From Atrina japonica (taxonomy: Eukaryota > Mollusca > Bivalvia > Pterioida > Pinnidae): a stretch of DNA of 64,000 nucleotides. The position numbers were made by a program, and so were the translations under genes. The notes beneath the pieces are model-generated. The model was not told where the DNA came from and ran no database searches. It saw only the letters and a program-made list of their open reading frames with translations. The stretch covers positions 293,501 to 357,500 of the forward strand of contig BROG01000635.1 in assembly GCA_030159075.1 (NCBI GenBank). The letters are read 5' to 3'. This document shows, piece after piece, positions 51,333 to 64,000 of this stretch (the stretch's first letter is position 1; each line of letters opens with the position of its first letter).

Positions 51333-52870
51333 TGACGGTATGGTATATTTATAAGTCATTAAACTTAACATCATAGATGTTTTACCAGATACTGACAAAA
51401 ATTACATGTTGCTGTTGTTTTTCTTCTTCGCTTTCACTAATTTTCCTTCTCTTCCATCTTCTTCCTATTCTTCTTTTTCTTTTTCGTCTTCTTCTTCTTC
51501 TTCTTCTTCTTCTTCTTCTTCTTGTGTTTTAAAGAGAAATAATTTTGAATTTCTACTTAACAGCACATATACACATGTAAACTTAGTTTCAAACATAAAT
51601 TATTTTACTCTTTAAGAATTTGAAATTAGTTCAGATATGATCACAAATAGATACTATTTGAGAGATATATCTCTATACCATGCCAATTAATTGACTTAAG
51701 GTGTTTTATAAAACCATTTCTGTGTATAAATGTCTATATTGTGTGTGTACTGATTCCATCAATGATAGGATCGAAAACGTACCCTGTATTGAATCTGTGT
51801 TTGCAAGTATTAAAGAGATTGTGTTACCGTGATGTTATTTTATTCTCCCAGGAGTAATTATTTCCTACTGTTCTATATTAATGATATTGATTTACATCGT
51901 ACATTTCAATCAATGACTCACTGAATATCAACACCACCAGATTTAAAATTGGTTTCAACGATATAAGCTCATGAATTCTGAAATTTTGTCATTTAAATAT
52001 TTTATGTAGTCATTCTAATTGCTTTAGTATTGTATTGAAAAGAATAATAATTGAATCATACATGATTCAGAATATTATTAATATTGACATTTCCTGTGAC
52101 ATTTTTGACATATTAACTTGATAAAATGGATTAAATTTATTTTATCTATATTGATATATTGTATATTCTTTTGATGTGCATGTCCATGTTAATAAAACGC
52201 ATCGAACAGATAACCAGTGAAACATTGACACAAGTGACAAGAGAATATTTCAACATTGTTATTGATGTCTATAAGAAAATAAAATTTTATAATCATATTA
52301 TTCCATATTTGCAATTGACCAATGAATAATTCTCAAATATACTGAAATCCATATAACCTGGTAGCCCGCAGTCTCGTGAACCCTTTCATGACTGGACGAA
52401 TTTAAATTTTAGGTAATAAAGCATAACGTCATTAACGTTACACTAGATAGAGTAATCGTCGTTACCGTACTTGTCGCCTTATCTACGAGTATCCAATAAC
52501 GAGAATCACCCCTGTGATAATCAAATGGTTGCTCCATCCCGACATTTTACTGGAATTTGACTTTTCCAAAAGTCTACATAACGTCAGAACTATCATATAA
52601 GTTTGTTTTGTCTTATTGTTGTTTTCAATACTGCCGATACTCTTTAACCTACATGGGGTTACCATCACCTTTAGATGAACTGCCCAAAGATCTTACGCAA
52701 CAGCAGTCAATGATTTTTAAGTGAAACGAATGCCGTTACATGTAACCTTGCTTTTATATCTCATCCGAAAGACCTATAACTCTCACTTCGTATGCCGAGC
52801 GATTAGCGAAAGAACATTCACTAATATTTCTCTTAATTATTTGTTTGGATCGGAAAATGAGATTCGAACA
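49860..52870. other. Intergenic sequence
   Basis: No gene supported. Microsatellites at 51258-51330 (AT) and 51481-51521 (CTT) are present. The segment 52370-52660 has a higher-complexity, less AT-rich look (CACCCCTGTGATAATCAAAT) and may be an unrecognised dispersed repeat. Confidence 0.4.
51258..51330. repeat. (AT)n microsatellite
   Basis: A pure AT run of 73 bp. Confidence 0.95.
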
Positions 52871-52877
52871 CAGGGCA

Positions 52878-53198
<321 letters not shown>

Positions 53199-53504
53199 CG
53201 GTGATGAATTTTCGTTCCATTAATTTTAATCTGTATTATTCATATTTTAAATTCCAAGTTTAATTTGTAACATGCGAACTATCCTTTGTGTGTGGTTTGA
53301 ATGCTTGGTTTTAATTTGTATGCATGTTGGAATAAACAGTTCCGTGTGTTTATATAACACTAACTCCTCGTCAATATATCACACTAGATGAACATGAGCA
53401 TTCTTCACGGTAGGTATAAATGGGAGACCTCATGTGGTGGTGTCTTTTAGAGGAGCTTCCCCGTACCGGAGCATACCATATACTTTCAAAATGGTAGTGA
53501 CTTT

Positions 53505-53745
53505 TATTTCGCCAACACTCGGCATACGAAGTGAGAGTCACGAGTCTTTCGGATCCGACTTAAAGTTGAGGTTCCGACTCACGGTAGGTGTGGCACTTAA
53601 GAGAACCCTCACTGCATTTTACGTCAGTCCATACCAAAAGTCAGAATTTTATGATACGTCACCTAAAGCTGATGACATATTCATATATCTGAAAATAAAA
53701 TTGGCGGGATGTAAGGCATCAATGAAACAAACAAACAAGAGAATG
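53505..53745 (+). mobile_element. SINE family A-related fragment
   Basis: Contains ACACTCGGCATACGAAGTGA, GAGTCTTTCGGATCCGAC, GGTAGGTGTGGCACTTAAGA, GAACCCTCACTGC and GTCAGTCCATACCAAAAGTC, ending in AAACAAACAAACAAG. It shares the GGTAGGTGTGGCAC and AGAACCCTCACTG core with family A but has a different 3' half, so it is a sister family. The 113-codon frame across it is not a gene. Confidence 0.6.
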
Positions 53746-54169
53746 AGACAACACACTCAGGAAATAGATGAATAAAGTGATCATTATATTTCCTGTTTTC
53801 GTTGTTTAATGTTTCTTTTTGTCCGAATTATCATGTATTAATTGAAATTCCCATACAACGCTTTGCTCTGCATACTCTGAGTGCTTCAATTAATTTACAG
53901 TACGGCAACCCACCAAATGAATTATAAAAAAATAAAAAAAAAATTAAAATCACTTATGCTTTCTATACATTTCTTAATTTTTAACTTCTTTTAACCATTC
54001 ATAATTGGAAAATGTTAAATGTTCGTTCTGTGGTGCTCCCGCCACATTTACTAACAACAATATGAATGGCTTTTCAGAACCTGTTTCATCTTGGGATTTC
54101 CGATGCAGTACCTATAAAATTCTCATAAGCTTGGAGAAATAAGCCTCCAAACATATGTTCCAGTCACTG

Positions 54170-54436
54170 CTAATTACAACCCATGATAATATACACTTTA
54201 ACTCGATATCCACTGCGCGAGGTGTCGTCTGCTGCAACATGTGGCCAGAAGTAAAACGAAATGCTATTTAACACAGTTGTGTCTGTTTGTTTGTTCTGGG
54301 AGTAACCATAACCTGTCTGCAGAGCAAGGTCCTCTGTAACTTTGGTAGTTTTCTTTCTTCCTACAGATTTATAATCAACCCCAGCATGCGGAAGGCTACG
54401 ATACATGTAATAGCCCACATCAGTGATGAAAATAAC
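54170..54436 (-). CDS. Candidate terminal exon, unrecognised protein
   Basis: This 88-codon frame plus stop lies on the - strand. It opens directly behind an acceptor-like GAGTTTTCCGTAG, in phase 0. It reads like real protein of mixed composition: ITDVGYYMYRSLPHAG, GRKKTTKVTEDLALQTGYGY, NSISFYFWPHVAADD and SGYRVKVYIIMGCN at the C-terminus. Third codon positions are richer in G and C than the surrounding AT-rich DNA. An in-frame ATG (YYMYR) exists, but the open frame begins before it, so an upstream exon beyond 54440 is more likely. I recognise no family. Capture inside an unidentified transposable element is the main alternative. Confidence 0.35.
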   Translation of the reverse strand, partial: VIFITDVGYYMYRSLPHAGVDYKSVGRKKTTKVTEDLALQTGYGYSQNKQTDTTVLNSISFYFWPHVAADDTSRSGYRVKVYIIMGCN

Positions 54437-54542
54437 CTACGGAAAACTCGCTGTTTCTAAACATACACCAAAACGATAGTCTTGAGTAGTTGTTTCGGCC
54501 TTTTTTTTCAAAACTTAAACGTTGGTATTATTCGTATGATAT

Positions 54543-54660
54543 TTACAACAACTGGGTCGTTGCTACAGCTGATGGAACGTTTGAGTTCCCGGGGCTATAC
54601 ATAACCACAGTATAACCACCGTTCGTGGACCGTTTGATTCCCCAAGGGTATACATAAACC
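54543..54660. repeat. Dispersed repeat shared with 37.6 kb
   Basis: ACTGGGTCGTTGCTACAGCT, TTTGAGTTCCCGGGGCTATA and a second CCGTTTGATTCCCCAAGGGT block. The 37640-37693 segment, reversed, reads ACTGGGTTGTTGCCACTGCT and CCGTTTGAGTCTCCGGGGG. Here the CGTTTGA...CCC...TATAC core occurs twice in tandem. The element type is unknown. Confidence 0.55.
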
Positions 54661-55127
54661 CAGTACCTGGTATTTCGGTACCAGATGATAATTTTATACT
54701 TAAGTAATATTTCAAATGGATAACACCGTTTAAATTTTAAACTCCTCACAAACTAAGATGGTCACCTTTTTACAGTGGTTAAAATAAGACGGATTTAGTT
54801 ATACATTTACGTTATGTTTGGCATTTAGTGATGAAGTCTTATTGACAGAAACGATCGTCTTAAACATTAATTTAAACTCTTTTTGCAAAACTATAGCTTT
54901 GGCATTTAGTTTATGATACCAAGAACACTTTCTCCAAGTTGACTACAATACGTCATGTGCTCCTGAAGTTAAAATTCAATGAACACCTTTAGTTTGGACC
55001 CAGACCTAATGTTTACCTTTACAGAATATTTTAACATGAAACTTTGCGTATTGCAATGGATCAACTGTGAGTTCTTGATATGAATACCAATGTAGGTAAT
55101 TCACTACAAAATGACCCATTCCTTGTT

Positions 55128-55375
55128 GAGTTGCCTTTTCGTTGGCGGTTGTTGAAACGTCTGTACCAATTGTGAAGGAGGATTCATTCCTCATGTACTT
55201 CATTTGGATTTGACTGTGGGCTCACGGCGGGTGTGACCGGTCGACAGGGGATGCTTACTCCTCCATAGCACGTGTATTCAACTCTTTGCTTCCAGAGGTC
55301 CGGGCTTGTCTATTTTTACCAGACTTGTATCTATTTTCTGGGCATCCTTAAGATTTGTCCTTTGATATCTGAGAT
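55128..55375 (+). mobile_element. Lone 3' end of RT-family retroelement
   Basis: Runs from TTGAGTTGCCTTTTCGTTGG through CGTCTGTACCAATTGTGA, TTGACTGTGGGCTCACGGCG, GGTGTGACCGGTCGACAGGG and GATGCTTACTCCTCCATAGC to CAGAGGTCCGGGCTTGTC. It is well preserved and starts at the same position as the right arm at 44851, so the 5' boundary appears recurrent. Confidence 0.75.
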
Positions 55376-55869
55376 AAATTGAGGTATTGAGATCTTTCTG
55401 GCCGTATATTCTGATAAGTTTGTTTATCTCATACAATTAAAATTATATACTTCAAAGATATTTAGACAATTTGATTTGCAACAATTTTCCTCAGTCAAAG
55501 CATTTTATGAAATCATTTTGTATGGAATATATGGAAACACCTGGTTTTATAGGGTGTGTATTTAATACTCCCTGTGAAAAAAAAAACCATCTGCATCAAT
55601 TTTGTCTAAACATATAATGTACACATCACACCCAGATAATCATAAATTGTGACTTGCATCATTAAAGCATCATCTGTTTAGCAGACGGACCTCGGCTATC
55701 ATTTGCAATATTATACGAAAATTATACATGTAGCTTTTATTATGATTATGTTGTAAATATTATGAACATAATACCAAAGTCATAGGTTTGCTAAAAAATG
55801 GTAGGAATGAATGCTGACAGTAATAGTTTCTGCCGAAAAGTTGAGCTCGAATTTCAAATACACATATAA

Positions 55870-56035
55870 AGTTCAACTATGAAGTTTCTCAGCTCTAGTC
55901 ATGCAGTGCGGATTTGAGTTCCCCGGGAACTCTAAGTTGATTTTGTGAAAGTTTTCCATTTTACGTGCCAAAGGTCGGTGGTATCTTCTCGGCTACATTG
56001 TTAACATTTCCCCCACCATATGACTAAAATTTAAA
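55870..56035 (+). mobile_element. SINE family B copy
   Basis: Contains CTATGAAGTTTCTCAGCTCT, CGGATTTGAGTTCCCCGGGA, AAGTTGATTTTGTGAAAGTT, TTTTACGTGCCAAAGGTCGG, TTCTCGGCTACATTG and CCCCACCATATGACTAAAAT. The head is truncated. Confidence 0.6.
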
Positions 56036-56302
56036 TAACATTCAAATTCACTTAAATTCAAATTCACTTAACGCAAAACGTAGAAAACTGGTTGATTCAC
56101 GCCGTTCCAAAATTCGGTGTTAAGTAGTAAAAATCAGTTTTCAAATTTCCATGTTAAGTATAATACTTATAGATATACTTACTTATTCAAATCTATTCTT
56201 TTTTATTTGGGATAGACATCATGAAATATATCTTTGCCTATAGCCTTACGAGAAATGTTCACCATTATTGACATTGGCATTAATTTCTATATATCGTCAA
56301 TC

Positions 56303-56445
<143 letters not shown>

Positions 56446-56900
56446 TAATATGAATCGTCGTATCAGATGTCATTTGTTTTCTCAAATTATATCTTAAAAA
56501 CGAACAGACATCTATTTTCCTTGTTCAAACAGTGTTATCTTCAATATGGTTATGTATTTTTAATTATCAATAATTTGTAAACGTTTGATCACGGTTCTAT
56601 GAGCATTGATAGATACAAGATGTCTTCATCCATGCTGTTTATACAATCTGTGTATGCTATTTTGGACATTTGATCTACCGGCTGCCAGAGTTTATTTATT
56701 GCAAAATATGTTAAAAACTAGTTACAATTAAAACAAATTAATACAGTCTTTAAATAAACTCTGCTATTAAGATTTGTTTTCAAGATTTTCTCATCACTTC
56801 CTATCGACCACAATAAATGATATTTCACCTCTATCTGTAGCACCGAGTTCTCGTGTTTGGGACCCTAAACACCATTAGTGAAACATACATTTTTGTGGAT

Positions 56901-57030
56901 GCGTAGATGGCTGAGTGGTTACGACGCCGTGCATGTGAGCAGGCGATCCGTTTCGTAGGGTGAGAGTTCGAACCCAACCGGGGCATAATGGGTTTGAAGC
57001 TGCCCTTTTATTTCTGTATTGTGCTTGAAA
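56901..57030 (+). mobile_element. tRNA-derived sequence, probable SINE head
   Basis: Has an A box (TGGCTGAGTGGTTACGACGC, 56908 on) and a B box (GAGTTCGAACC, 56964-56974) at tRNA spacing for a long-variable-arm tRNA (Ser/Leu type). The acceptor ends pair only partly (ATGC with GCAT), and the T stem is poor. It is therefore a tRNA-derived retroposon or tRNA pseudogene rather than a functional tRNA. The body after it was not matched to families A or B. Confidence 0.5.
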
Positions 57031-57354
57031 TATGATTCGTTTACAAATATTGCATCCTTTGCGAGTCGATGTTCCTGCTCATTGTTGTTATGGCATTTAT
57101 GCTTATAAAATATATTGTAAAATGATCAATTTGTCTCTTTTATTTTGACATATATATAAATATTCTATATTGAAATATAAAACACTTCCGTTGATTGCAA
57201 GTTATTTAACTTTACTTCATATAAGTATGATGGAACTAAGAGAAAATATCTCAAAAGTAAAATACACCATATATTTAGAATATCTTGTTGAATTAATTGA
57301 TCTATAGTCCTTATTAAATCGTTTTGAGCGATTTTGATTAGCGATCATACTTCA

Positions 57355-57565
57355 TGTTAGACCGATCGACAGAAGATGTTTTTACGCCTTAACCCCTTTC
57401 AAACCTACAGACCACAATAGAATAGTCTAAACAATGGAAAAGAGCATACCATTTAGATATTTAGGGCTTAAAGACACCTGATTCCAATTCTGGATTCCAG
57501 GTTTCTGTGTTTGTCAATGACCACTTTGTATATTGTTTTATGGACGACCTTATACTCTACCATTT
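57355..57565 (+). mobile_element. Degenerate 3' end of RT-family retroelement
   Basis: ACCGATCGACAGAAGATG, then after an inserted segment GACACCTGATTCCAATTCTG, GATTCCAGGTTTCTGTGTTT, GTCAATGACC and TATTGTTTTATGGACGACCT. The order matches the family, but it carries many substitutions and an insertion of about 60-70 bp. Confidence 0.45.
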
Positions 57566-57934
57566 CGTATCTATGTTGTCATCTTGTCGACGAGATAATT
57601 CAAACTTACGGAAAATTTATTTTTAGTAATTGTGTAGTTTTCAAAAACACTTAACTACATATGACTGAGTGTTTGCAGCGTTATGCACTTCAGAGTGATA
57701 TTACGAATGGTCAGCACCGTTTAAAAATCCTTTTACAGCGGTTACACGGATTTGACAATAAAGTTAAATTGACTATTTGGCTTTGTATCATACCATTATC
57801 TGCTTTGGGACGATACATCTATTTTTTTACATTCAAACACAATTGATGACGTTTTATTGACCTTGATCAATCTGAGCATTTTTTTGTTGTTGGTAGAACC
57901 ATATCTGTATATATAATGTTGATAATATCTAGAC

Positions 57935-58080
57935 CATGATGTCGTTCCATCCCCGCAGGAATCTAAACTGATTCTGTGAGAAACTTTGCCACATTACTTG
58001 CGGAAAGCCTGCTGTCTATTTTAGTCGAGTTCTCTCCTTTAATATTAAAAATTAATGCCACCACAAAACATGAATAATTG
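57935..58080 (+). mobile_element. SINE family B copy
   Basis: Contains GTTCCATCCCCGCAGGAATC, TAAACTGATTCTGTGAGAAA, ATTACTTGCGGAAAGCCTGC and ATGCCACCACAAAACATGAA. The head is truncated. Confidence 0.55.
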
Positions 58081-58084
58081 TTGT

Positions 58085-59730
58085 ATGGTATAAAATAATT
58101 TTGAAATAACGGTCTCCTGTGGGTATATCTTATGATTGTTTTTCCATTATTCATTGACGGTTACTTATCCCAAGTAAAATTTAAAATGTTGCTAAAGATC
58201 GATACATACCCGTGGTTTTTTTTGTTAATTTTTTTATTCCAAATTTTTTTTCAACTTCACTCATTCGCATCTCATGAACGATGGGTAGTGAAATAAAACA
58301 AACAATTCAACAGCCATTTTAATCGTACTCCTAACTTTATCTTTAATTTTTGTTCCATCAAATACAGAGTAATAGCACTTGGCTTACTTGACAGTCACTA
58401 TTTCCAGGAATCACTGACGCACGTTCTTTTATTATCTAAGCTGTGTCGTCTATTTATAGAAATTTTCCAAATGTCATTTCTGTCATTGTTTTTAATATCA
58501 AGTATAAAACAGTTGAATGTCCGTCCATTATTTGAACATTATGTTTCCGTATTTCCGGACGTACGGATACAGATACTCAATATGTATCCTTATCTATTAC
58601 TTCATTTTGATAAAAACATCAGTGAAGATTACTAAATGACGATTACATCATACACAATTCCAAAGCTAAGATAAGACATGAACAAATCTACATCTGAGTT
58701 TATGTTTTGTAAAACACCATTCAATTGCGAGTCTCAATTATTCGCCGCTGAATACATTGATTGCATTTGTAGATGAAGATCATTTTTAGACTAACATAAT
58801 TTAACATGGATATATATTGCATGGAAAAGAATATCTTAGTCCAAGTTCTAAAAATCTGGTCATCCATTCCTAAGGTTGGATGGAGGTTTTCCGTATCCTC
58901 ATAGCACACCAATGATTTATTCTTTTCCCCCATGTTTTTGCACGTGAGACATTGCATTCCCGTTACATACAATACCTACATCATAAAATAATATTGTGGC
59001 GTCATAGCAAGTTACGCTAGTAAGCAGAAATTCTGACTTGGCAAAATTAAATATATACCTGTCCAATAGTGGAGAATACCAATAGAACAATAAGTAGAAA
59101 ATTGATATATGTAAGTGCATAAATATAGGTAGATAGTGACAAAGTTCAGACACACAAACGCATGCAAAACGCATCCTGGTTAATTAAATGGCAACTATAC
59201 TATAGATTCTTAATTCTCTCTTTTGACACACTGTATATCAAAAACAGTTTAATTACTCATCCGTGTATTGAAATGTGTCGTTGTCTTAGTGACATCTCTA
59301 TTAGATAATGAAAGGTAGCCAAAAATACGATTAGATAATCACTGTATGAAATATCATAAAGTTGAACAAATTCCTCTGGTAAAAATAAATGAGCTATTTG
59401 TATACTGAAGAGTGAAAACAGACAAGTTATGGGTGAGAATTTTTATATTTTATAGCAGAATGAAGCAATAGTCGGATTTTTTCCTACATCTATTTTACAA
59501 GATGATTTATTCTCAGAAATAATTGATCTTTTATCTAAATTTCAGATGAATATAAAATGGAAATACAATTTGATCCGATAGTTTTCAGCAACCATCAAAC
59601 CTTAGACGGAGTAATGTAAGTATGTATGTTCCAATACAAAATTACAGAACCATTTCTCTGCTACTTTTGTTTAAAAATTGTATTTTATTTAATCAGTTTG
59701 GTTTGCTTGATTTGATATCTAATATAAACA
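58085..59730. other. Intergenic sequence
   Basis: No gene supported. Two - strand frames near 58.72-59.17 kb overlap, and one contains a CLTCKNMGEK motif, but neither has good splice signals or a known domain. AATAAA-like signals are frequent because of base composition. Confidence 0.35.
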
Positions 59731-59732
59731 AT

Positions 59733-60530
59733 CTCAGATAGCAAAGTATAAATCTTTAGGATGTCCAGAAAATAGGTACAAATCTGGTAAAAAAATGGAC
59801 AAGCACGGGCCTCTGGAAATCACAAGTTGGGACAGATGCTATGTAGAGTAAGAATCCCCTATCGACCAGTCACACCCGCCGTGGGTCCACAATCAAATCA
59901 AAATGAAATACGTGAGGAACGTCTCTACAACCGACATCGAACAGGTAACTCAATATTTTACCTAGTGAAACGGAGTAATCGCAAACAAGATTGAGGTAAA
60001 ATTCGCTGAACGTTGACATCAAACGCGGTTTTCGATATCCCTGTGTCAATAATTTGTCAGCAAGTAGTTCATCTCTATATATGAAATGTTCATATGTTGA
60101 ACACGCCCTGACATATTGGATCATTTGTGAATTATAAACTCCATATACGGATGATTGTGGGATATTACTTCATAAATGTGAAAAATTTATGATGGGAAAA
60201 CCGAAATCGTCGTGTTTGTCATATGGCTTAGTTGTTAATTTCCCGTCCGTGTCCATAGTAAGTAAAATGTCGAAGTATGAAGCGTGTGTGCTTCATTGTG
60301 TTGTATCTTTAATTTCTAGTTCCCTGGGATAATTTGCATTGTCATATGAAAATTGTCATTATTAATTGACAAAACGTCGTCGATATATGTAAATGTCAAA
60401 GTAAAGGACACCGCTGGCATAATCTTCTGAACAGAATTCATAACTAAACTGAAATTATGTCGCCAATTAAAGGAACGGGCTTCGCGATATTTTGAACCTC
60501 TTAAAATAGATTTTTTACATGCCAAGTATA
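59733..60530 (-). pseudogene. RT-family element with YIDD active site, internally deleted
   Basis: Read downwards on the - strand there is first SKYREARSFNWRHNFSLVMN, resembling the N-terminal part of this RT family. It is followed within about ten residues by SFTLTFTYIDDVLSINND, the catalytic palm motif C. The region normally between them is missing, so an internal deletion is likely. Then come a decayed linker, a YDKHDDFG-type motif near 60225, the MIQYVRACSTYEHF and LLADKLLTQGYRKPRL blocks, and the family's 3' end down to 59733. Several stops are present, so it is inactive. It is the only copy here that keeps the YIDD catalytic residues. Confidence 0.65.
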
Positions 60531-60534
60531 ATTG

Positions 60535-61395
60535 TATTTGAAATGATAAAATTTATACACTGCTGATTTGAGGTACTGGACACTATTCCAAAAATAAATA
60601 ACATTATAAACAGACATAACATTCCGAAGGCCTTTCAGTGTCAGTGGAATAAAACCCAAATTCATGTGCGACCCATGACCATTTCATTATTATGGAAATA
60701 ACTTAAAATTGTTAGCACAGGCATTTAAATCATCTAATATCATATTTTTAAAAGTTTCCCCTAAAAAAATACCGATATCAAGAGACCATTGCTTGTCCAT
60801 AATTATTGCAATATAGAGGTCTATAGCCATTGTAAATTTTGTTAGTTTTGAATCAATTTTGTTTCTACAGAATGTTGAATATTGAAGGATGTCACTTACT
60901 TTATATGTTATGACCTCGTGTTCAATTCTATTTACGATATCCAAGATTTCATTTGAACTTACGATACCAATTCGTAACAGAGTCGTAAAAACGTTTGTTT
61001 TCGTTACTTATGATTTACACTAAAATTAAGACTTACGAACTGGATCGCCGTTTCGCAGCGTGGTATATTTGCCGTGTTGAAACATTCATTGCCGCTGTGA
61101 ACTATTGTATTGTGAAAAACTGTTACTTAAACATACGTTTCAAATTGATAATGATGATCACGTCATGTACATGGAATCGACATACATTGGGAATTAGTTT
61201 GTATTTGTATATGAACAAGTAAACTGTACGTATTAGAAAATATGTAAACATATGTTGAGTAATTAAGTTATATTTCATCTGTATACCATGTAACTATATT
61301 TCGAAAACGGTGATAGGTTAACTCTATCATAAATTGCTCCAAAAAAAAAAAGAAATATAAATATATAAATATTTTAAGTTTTGTAGAACATCATG
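60535..61395. other. Intergenic sequence
   Basis: Open frames of 75-84 codons occur on both strands without recognised motifs. Nothing else seen. Confidence 0.35.
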
Positions 61396-61396
61396 A

Positions 61397-62165
<769 letters not shown>

Positions 62166-62167
62166 AA

Positions 62168-62425
62168 TGTCGAGTTGAGTTACCTTTACGATAGCGGTTA
62201 TTGAGCCATTTGTACCAATTGTGACAAGAATATTTGTTCCTCACTTATTTAATTTGAATATGACTGTAGACTCACGCGGGTGCGTCTGGTCAACAGTGGA
62301 TGCTTTCTCCTCCATGGCCCCCGATCCCACTTCTGGATTGTCAGATGTCCGCGTCCAATATCACCATATTTGTATAGGTATCCAGAACTTCCTGAACATT
62401 TATACTTTGGTATCTGAGATTTTCA
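62168..62425 (+). mobile_element. Lone 3' end of RT-family retroelement
   Basis: Contains GTCGAGTTGAGTTACCTTTA, GTACCAATTGTGACAAGAAT, TGACTGTAGACTCACGCGGG, GGTCAACAGTGGATGCTTTC and TCCTCCATGGCCCCCGATCC. It ends near CTTTGGTATCTGAGATTTTC. It starts at the same family position as the 55.1 kb and 44.85 kb copies. Confidence 0.7.
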
Positions 62426-62563
62426 CATCGTATGAGATCATATATGCATCATACGCAGAGAAACAACATAGTATCATGCACGGGAACTTAGAATAAAATA
62501 CATTTTGAATAAGATATTTCAAATTGAACAGATATTATTTCATCGTCATTATGATTATAATAG

Positions 62564-62633
<70 letters not shown>

Positions 62634-64000
62634 CGTTGTTGTTGTTGTTTTTCTTTGTTATTGCTCTTAATTTCAGACATATGTAACAAAGCAATTTATA
62701 ATAATAATATTGATGTGAAGAGCTTTTACATATTCTTTCACACTCTCTCACACAAATTTAAATCAAATATTGCGGATGAAAATTAATTATTCCCACACAT
62801 TAAGATGAGTAAATATTTTACTCAAATAAGTTACTCAAAGACTTTATCTTCTTTTAAACAAGTTTGATAATACATCTTCTCTGTCAAGAAGTTGTTGTTG
62901 TTGTTGTTATTGTTGTTGTTGTTAAAATTATTATTATTATCATTGTTACTATTGTTGTTTTTACATTTCTTGTTACTGTGAATTATATTGTTGGGGTTTT
63001 TTTGGCATCCTGAAAAAAAAAATCTTGGAAGAACAATGCCCATCAACATACAAATTTAAAAGTTGCACCTACGTGATTAAAGGGCAAACCCGTAAAATAA
63101 CACACTTTATTATTTTAACCTTTGATGTACTACTGGAAGTTTTGCATAAACATTTACTTCTTTTCTCCAAACAAAATGGAAGTCAGGTGACGTTTTATTG
63201 GCTGACAAGTTATATAATAGATAAATGTTTACCGAAAGTTTATAACACTTGTATACCGTGCCCGACTACCAATGTAAATTTTTTATCAATCATCTTTTAT
63301 CAATGATATAACAACATCAAGGCCCCTTTCATAAAAATAACAGAGTAAGCTAGACCTAATAGCGATTCAAAATATTTGTTTAAAGTGTACTTTATCAAGT
63401 ACACTCTAAGAATGAAAGGAAATAGAACAGAAATTTCATAGGTGCATTTTCAAGGTCTACATGTGTTATGGAGAGTACGTTTGTGTGTTTAAAGTGTACA
63501 AGAATAAAGAGTATAACAGCATGAACAACACACAAAATGTTTGTTACGTTGTTGTAAATGTATATTATTAGAACAAAACATATTTTATTAAAAGATATAA
63601 ACTTTCTAATTTGAAAAATATTATCGCAGACTTAATGGCGTCTTAATAAGAGATCTAGAATAAATTATGATTTAGAAGGTCATCAGTTAAAATACAGATT
63701 TCAAATTGGTTCATTTCGTTTACTTTTATTCTTAATTTTTGCAAAGTTAAGTCCTCACATCGTCGTGGTATATATGTGGCTCAATTTCGTCGGACAAAAA
63801 AGGTTGGACGTGTTTTTTTTATCTTAGTTAAAGTTGTCTACTTTAAAACCAATATGTTAATTTGCAATTTCAGACTAAAGCTAAAACTGTTTTACCTTAA
63901 GCTTTGAAATAATTAATGGAAGAAGAAGAAGAAGAAGAGAAAAGATGATGATGCGGATCATGCTGGTAATGTTGCTTTTGCTGTTGCTTCTGCTGCTGAT
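62426..64000. other. Intergenic sequence with trinucleotide repeats
   Basis: No gene supported. (ATT)n/(GTT)n at 62566-62650, GTT-rich tract at 62889-62960, (GAA)n at 63919-63938, then TGCTGTTGCTTCTGCTGCTG at the very end. A short hairpin with arms GTGTACTT and AAGTACAC lies near 63388. Confidence 0.45.
62566..62650. repeat. (ATT)n-(GTT)n microsatellite
   Basis: About 66 bp of ATT repeat passes into GTT repeats. The polytyrosine and polyasparagine frames arise from it. Confidence 0.95.

Noticed and set aside
56901..56990. Functional tRNA-Ser or tRNA-Leu gene
   Set aside because: The promoter boxes are good, but the T stem and acceptor stem pair poorly. A tRNA-derived SINE head or tRNA pseudogene fits better.
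58721..58972. Frame with CLTCK motif suggestive of a Ly6-type domain
   Set aside because: It has too few cysteines for the fold, no ATG in context, no splice support and an overlapping second frame.

Overview
The window is animal nuclear DNA, most likely from a mollusc and probably a marine bivalve. It is strongly AT-rich and gene-poor. It has spliced exons, AATAAA-type polyadenylation signals, very long (AT)n, (CT)n and (AAT)n microsatellites, tRNA-derived SINEs with bivalve-style tails, decayed retroelements, short inverted-repeat transposons and a large satellite array. There is no bacterial gene organisation. Naming a species would be a guess.

1-20 kb. On the + strand there is one fairly convincing spliced gene, seen only in part. 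A short exon (4070-4093) leads into a single immunoglobulin-like domain exon (7463-7780). A 12-codon linker exon (11852-11887) follows, and a last exon (15253-15362) encodes a short linker and a hydrophobic C-terminal tail that ends almost at the stop codon. Two AATAAA signals lie about 180 bases past the stop. All introns are phase 1. The predicted product is a small one-Ig-domain surface protein held by a GPI anchor or a C-terminal membrane helix. Further phase-compatible candidate exons (3113-3244, 8878-8991, 15051-15109) are weaker. The introns carry SINEs, inverted-repeat transposons, microsatellites and retroelement ends.

20.3-34.9 kb. This is the most unusual part: about 14.5 kb of one composite satellite. 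Six head-to-tail units share a layout: an (AAT)n separator, a GC-richer head, a variable run of monomers of about 145 bp, three fixed divergent monomers, and a conserved tail. There are roughly 70 monomers in all. Most monomers carry the direct repeat TGACCTTGACCT plus a further TGACCTTGA, which are classical nuclear-receptor half-site patterns. Clusters of a 33-bp perfect-arm hairpin, whose arms share TCGGATGACC with the monomers, lie between units 5 and 6 and after unit 6. The layout recalls bivalve 'pearl'-type or Helitron-like elements with central tandem repeats, but this is inference.

35-64 kb. This is mostly intergenic sequence dense in retroelement debris. One reverse-transcriptase family (active-site YIDD, C-terminal YDKRDDF and AYGVYISQ motifs, possibly Penelope-like) has left about nine pieces, mostly lone 3' ends. 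One piece (44298-45103) is flanked by two near-identical inverted copies of its own 3' end. A non-LTR retrotransposon C-terminus with a CCHC motif lies at 48887-49480 (-). Two possible host coding segments on the - strand deserve attention: an ORF with 18-residue repeats behind a signal-like segment (39154-39609) and an unrecognised 88-codon terminal exon (54170-54436).

All calls are from reading the sequence by eye. No similarity search, structure prediction or expression data were available. Repeat boundaries are approximate to tens of bases.
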